From: JBECKS01 sp964557005
GTDB taxonomy: Bacteria > Pseudomonadota > Gammaproteobacteria > Pseudomonadales > JBECKS01
NCBI GenBank assembly: GCA_964557005.1
Contig: CAZKYI010000002.1
Location: forward strand, 442,223 to 506,222
Direction of reading: 5' to 3'
DNA length: 64,000 bases
A model generated the notes under the pieces. It did no database searches, was not told the DNA's origin, and was given only the letters and a program-made list of their open reading frames with translations. The position numbers were made by a program, and so were the translations under genes. Of the stretch, positions 61,591 to 64,000 are shown piece after piece. How positions within the stretch are numbered: the stretch's first letter is position 1; every line of letters begins with the position of its first letter.

Positions 61591-63513
61591 ATGATGCAAT
61601 TCCAGAAACGCCAACAAACTTTTGCCTTGATACGTGCCTTGTTTCCGGCAGGTGAAAAATTTTCCGAGGCAAATCCTGAAACACTCGAAAAAATTCTGGC
61701 AGGTTTTTTCAAAGGGCGTGTCATGTTTAAAGTGCTTTCTGTTCAGTTAGCGATATTCAATTTCTTTTGCTTTTGTCTCTATGGAAAACGCTTCGATGAA
61801 TTAACCCAAAATCGTCAACAGGAAGTGATTACAAGCTGGGCAAGAAAACCTGTGCTCACACTGATTCTTCGATTAACCGCGCTGCCCTACAAACTGGCTT
61901 ATATTCATCAGCAGGAAGTGCAACAAAAACTGTGCATTGCACAGGAGAAAAAAAATACCGCTGAGGCGGCGCGTTGGTTGCAACAAATATCAAGTGTGGA
62001 CGATTACGAAGAAGATCAGCAACTCGAAGCCGATGTGGTGATTGTTGGCACAGGTGCAGGAGGTGCTTCCGCTGCCTATGAATTTGCCAGCAAGGGTTTG
62101 GCAGTGGTACTGATTGAAGAAGGGCGTTACTACGACAGAAGCCATTTCACCGGAAATCTTTTCCAGGTGGTGCCCAAGTTATATCGACTTGAGCCGACAG
62201 GCACCATTGGTAATCACATTATTCCCGTACCGATTGGCAAGAATGTTGGTGGCACCACCACCATCAATTCAGGTACTGCGATGCGTACACCGCCTGAAAC
62301 ATTAAAGATGTGGCGAGAGCAGTTGGGCTTGCAGGAATTTACTGAAGCTGCAATGGAGCCATATTTTCAGGAAGTTGAAAATATATTGTGTGTGCAAAAA
62401 GCCGATCCAAAACATGTTGGGCAGTTGGGTGAAATTATCCGTACAGGTGCAACAGCGAGTGGATTTTTTGACATGGGGACACTCCCCAGAAATGCAGAAG
62501 GTTGTGATGGCCAGGGTTTATGTCAGTTTGGTTGCCCCACCGAGGCAAAGAAATCTACCAATGTCAGCTATATTCCTTTGGCGCTCGATGCCGGTGCATT
62601 TTTGATGACAGGTTTCAAAGCGATAAAATTGTTAGAGGATTTCTACAAGCCGAGAGAGGCGCAAGGTATTGAGGCCGTGGGTGTGAATGCACAAGGGAAA
62701 AAAATCAAACTGAAAGTGAAAGCGGCCAAAACCATTATTGCGATGGGTACTTTTTATACCCCTGTTTTTCTCAAAAGAAATGGGGTGCGTAACAAATGGC
62801 TGGGCAAAAATCTTTCCATTCACCCTGCGGGTGTGGTGACAGCACTATTTCCTGAAAACAATTTTGAAAACACCAACAAGATTCCACAGGGTTATGGTGT
62901 TAAGGATTGGCAGGAAAAAGGCATTATGTTTGAAGGAGGAACCCCACCTTTTCTGGTGCATGGTGTGGGCAGTGTGAATTACGGCAAAGCCTTTGTTGAG
63001 GAAATGGAGAATTACCAACAAACTGCCTATTTTGGTGTGATGATTAAAGATAAAAGTCGCGGAAAAGTGATTCAACCCTGGTTTATGAAATTCCCGATTC
63101 TGTGGTATTGGGTGAATAAAGAAGATAAAGAACAATTATTTTCAGGCCTGAAAACCCTTGCACAATTTTATTTAAATGCAGGGGCAAAAGAAGTGTATAT
63201 GACGGGGAACGCCTCCATTCGTCCGATTCAAAATCTGGAACAGTTGGAAAAAGTTTTTCAGAAAAAACGCAAAGTGAAAGATTTTCTGCTCACTGCCTAT
63301 CACCCTTTGGGCACGGCACGTATTGCAAGCAATAAACAACAAGGTGTATGCGACACCAATCACAAGGTGTTTGACTGGGAAAATCTGTATGTGATGGATG
63401 GATCTGCGGTACCCAGTTCACTCGGTTCCAACCCGCAAGTCACCATTATGAGCTTGTGTAGCAGAGCTGCGAGGAAGTTGGCGGGGGAGTTGACTCTAGC
63501 TACCCCATCCTAA
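61591..63513 (+). CDS. GMC-type FAD oxidoreductase (long-chain alcohol / sterol oxidase-like)
   Basis: 640-residue flavoenzyme. An N-terminal alpha-helical extension (about 1-140) with a hydrophobic segment is followed by the FAD fingerprint VVIVGTGAGGASAAYEF, the GMC block GKNVGGTTTINSGTAMRTPPE and the C-terminal YHPLGTARIA ... VMDGSAVPSSLGSNPQVTIM. These fit fatty-alcohol or cholesterol-oxidase relatives. The cysteine block GQGLCQFGCPTEAKKS is conserved in this group. The last four residues and the stop codon come from an 80-bp palindromic repeat. It forms a two-gene unit with the preceding AttH/CrtC-like gene. Confidence 0.92.
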   Translation: MMQFQKRQQTFALIRALFPAGEKFSEANPETLEKILAGFFKGRVMFKVLSVQLAIFNFFCFCLYGKRFDELTQNRQQEVITSWARKPVLTLILRLTALPYKLAYIHQQEVQQKLCIAQEKKNTAEAARWLQQISSVDDYEEDQQLEADVVIVGTGAGGASAAYEFASKGLAVVLIEEGRYYDRSHFTGNLFQVVPKLYRLEPTGTIGNHIIPVPIGKNVGGTTTINSGTAMRTPPETLKMWREQLGLQEFTEAAMEPYFQEVENILCVQKADPKHVGQLGEIIRTGATASGFFDMGTLPRNAEGCDGQGLCQFGCPTEAKKSTNVSYIPLALDAGAFLMTGFKAIKLLEDFYKPREAQGIEAVGVNAQGKKIKLKVKAAKTIIAMGTFYTPVFLKRNGVRNKWLGKNLSIHPAGVVTALFPENNFENTNKIPQGYGVKDWQEKGIMFEGGTPPFLVHGVGSVNYGKAFVEEMENYQQTAYFGVMIKDKSRGKVIQPWFMKFPILWYWVNKEDKEQLFSGLKTLAQFYLNAGAKEVYMTGNASIRPIQNLEQLEKVFQKKRKVKDFLLTAYHPLGTARIASNKQQGVCDTNHKVFDWENLYVMDGSAVPSSLGSNPQVTIMSLCSRAARKLAGELTLATPS

Positions 63514-63580
63514 CCTTCCCCTTATCAAGGGGAAGGAATTTGACCCCTCCCCCTGCAAAGGGGGAGGTCGGGAGGGGGTA
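63501..63580. repeat. 80-bp nested palindromic repeat at the end of the GMC gene
   Basis: The outer ends TACCCCATCC (63501-63510) and GGAGGGGGTA (63571-63580) are inverted repeats matching at 9 of 10 positions. Inside are two hairpins: CCTTCCCCTT-ATC-AAGGGGAAGG (63514-63536) and CCTCCCCCT-GCAA-AGGGGGAGG (63546-63567), both perfect. Such GC-rich nested palindromes are typical of small dispersed (REP/MITE-like) elements. Transcripts through it would fold strongly and it may end transcription. The gene stop codon TAA is inside it. Confidence 0.7.
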
Positions 63581-63591
63581 TGTTAGTTGTA

Positions 63592-63617
63592 TAGGGGTAA
63601 AAGCTTTTTTGCCCCTA
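63592..63617. repeat. Dispersed hairpin repeat, copy 2 (TAGGGG-N-AAAA type)
   Basis: TAGGGGTAAAA / TTTTGCCCCTA, an 11-bp stem with one G-T pair and a 4-base loop, in the same design as copy 1 at 8414-8443. A third repeat type follows at about 63621-63659 (TGTCATATTGAGCGAACGTA and on), resembling the common GAGCGAACGNAGTGAGTCGA repeats of many bacterial intergenic regions. Confidence 0.7.
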
Positions 63618-63620
63618 CGA

Positions 63621-63983
63621 TTGTCATATTGAGCGAACGTAGTGAGTCGAAATATCTCTGAATATATTCACCCCGATATATGTTGCAGCTGGATACTCAG
63701 ACAAGTGCAACATAAACAGAAACTGCATTCCGAAATTACAGACAACTATTTGAAAGAAAAGGATTTTTTTATGTGCAAGAAAAACAGTGTTGAAAAATAC
63801 CGAGCGCCAGAGTTATGTCTCACCTGCAACATAACTACGCGCATTTTTTCGAGATAAGTTCAGTAACGAGTTGTTATTGATAGATTTTTTGCTAGCATGC
63901 TGACGTATGAATTCAAAAATAAAAAAACAAAAAATATGTTGCAGTTGCAACAGAAGAAACTGTTATAGGTTTCGGAACAAGAA
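63621..63983. other. Non-coding right-edge region with TGTTGCA dyads
   Basis: No convincing gene. TATGTTGCA (63679-63687) and TGCAACATA (63706-63714) are perfect inverted 9-mers 18 bases apart. AGTTATGT (63811-63818) and ACATAACT (63829-63836) pair around a 10-base loop that ends in TGCA. TGTTGCA-GT-TGCAACA (63937-63952) is a perfect 16-bp palindrome. A frame of 28 codons at 63771 (MCKKNSVEK...) has GGA upstream but little else. The dyads could be operator sites for the gene that starts at 63984 or parts of a degraded repeat. Confidence 0.4.
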
Positions 63984-64000
63984 ATGAAAAAAGTCACATT
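63984..64000 (+). CDS. Possible start of a gene cut by the window edge
   Basis: ATGAAAAAAGTCACATT starts at 63984 with GGAACAAG about 6 bases upstream, a typical start for an exported or small protein (MKKVT). Only five codons are visible, so nothing can be said about its function. The TGTTGCA palindrome lies 32 bases before it, where an operator might be. Confidence 0.3.

Noticed and set aside
63811..63836. Possible integron attC-like site in the right-edge region
   Set aside because: The arms lack the GTTRRRY/RYYYAAC core and no gene cassette or integrase is seen.
63642..63857. Open frame of 71 codons in the right-edge region
   Set aside because: It starts with a GTG in a repeat-like stretch, has no ribosome site, and overlaps the TGTTGCA dyads. 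A 28-codon part from 63771 has GGA upstream but no recognisable product.

Overview
The window looks like chromosomal DNA of a gammaproteobacterium with moderate GC (judged by eye, not computed). The evidence is the set of housekeeping genes and their order. The series fimX - serB - parC - parE - yqiA - cpdA - yqiB - thiC - tolC-like, followed by psd and rhdA, matches what I recall of the Pseudomonas PA4956-PA4974 neighbourhood. Other gammaproteobacterial markers are secB, envC/gpmI, ybeD/lipB/lipA, an LpxL-like acyltransferase, a PA4642-like protein and a TorF-type porin. I would place it near Pseudomonadales/Cellvibrionales and will not name a genus. I saw no rRNA, tRNA, CRISPR array, prophage or insertion sequence.

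Left region (1-18,700) is accessory metabolism. Two paralogous acyl-CoA synthetases (1-994, cut by the edge, and 9465-10385) flank four unrelated oxygen-using enzymes: a DUF2236/rubber-oxygenase-type haem protein, a cytochrome P450 coupled by start-stop overlap to a membrane-anchored repeat protein, a phytanoyl-CoA dioxygenase relative, and a KshA-like Rieske oxygenase. A PlsC-like acyltransferase and a Bax-type glucosaminidase lie among them. Next come a saccharopine-dehydrogenase-like reductase overlapping a GH3 glucosidase, a porin, a crotonase, a 3-hydroxyisobutyrate-dehydrogenase-like enzyme and an LpxL-like acyltransferase. I infer oxidation and activation of a hydrophobic, possibly steroid or isoprenoid, lipid. 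The second synthetase has lost its ATP-binding loop, and a near-perfect 17-bp palindrome sits at the presumed start of the dioxygenase transcript.

Central region (18,700-36,500) is cell-envelope housekeeping. The minus-strand run gpmI-envC-ctpA-yibQ faces the plus-strand pair yibN-secB. A second long minus-strand run reads sugar dehydrogenase - lipoprotein phosphoesterase - mrdA - rodA - mltB - rlpA - dacA - ybeD - lipB - lipA - SbmA-like, joining cell-elongation genes to lipoate synthesis.

Right region (36,500-64,000) starts with a hybrid histidine kinase followed by FMN-binding and PepSY membrane proteins. It continues with a TolC-like protein, thiC, the yqiB-cpdA-yqiA-parE-parC-serB series, a PilZ-like/FimX pair, the complete EF-P beta-lysylation set (efp, epmA, epmB), psd, rhdA and a thioesterase. 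It ends with an AttH/CrtC-like protein paired with a GMC oxidoreductase. The last 500 bases are repeat-rich: an 80-bp nested palindrome that supplies the oxidoreductase stop codon, a second copy of a hairpin also found at 8414, and a cluster of TGTTGCA dyads.
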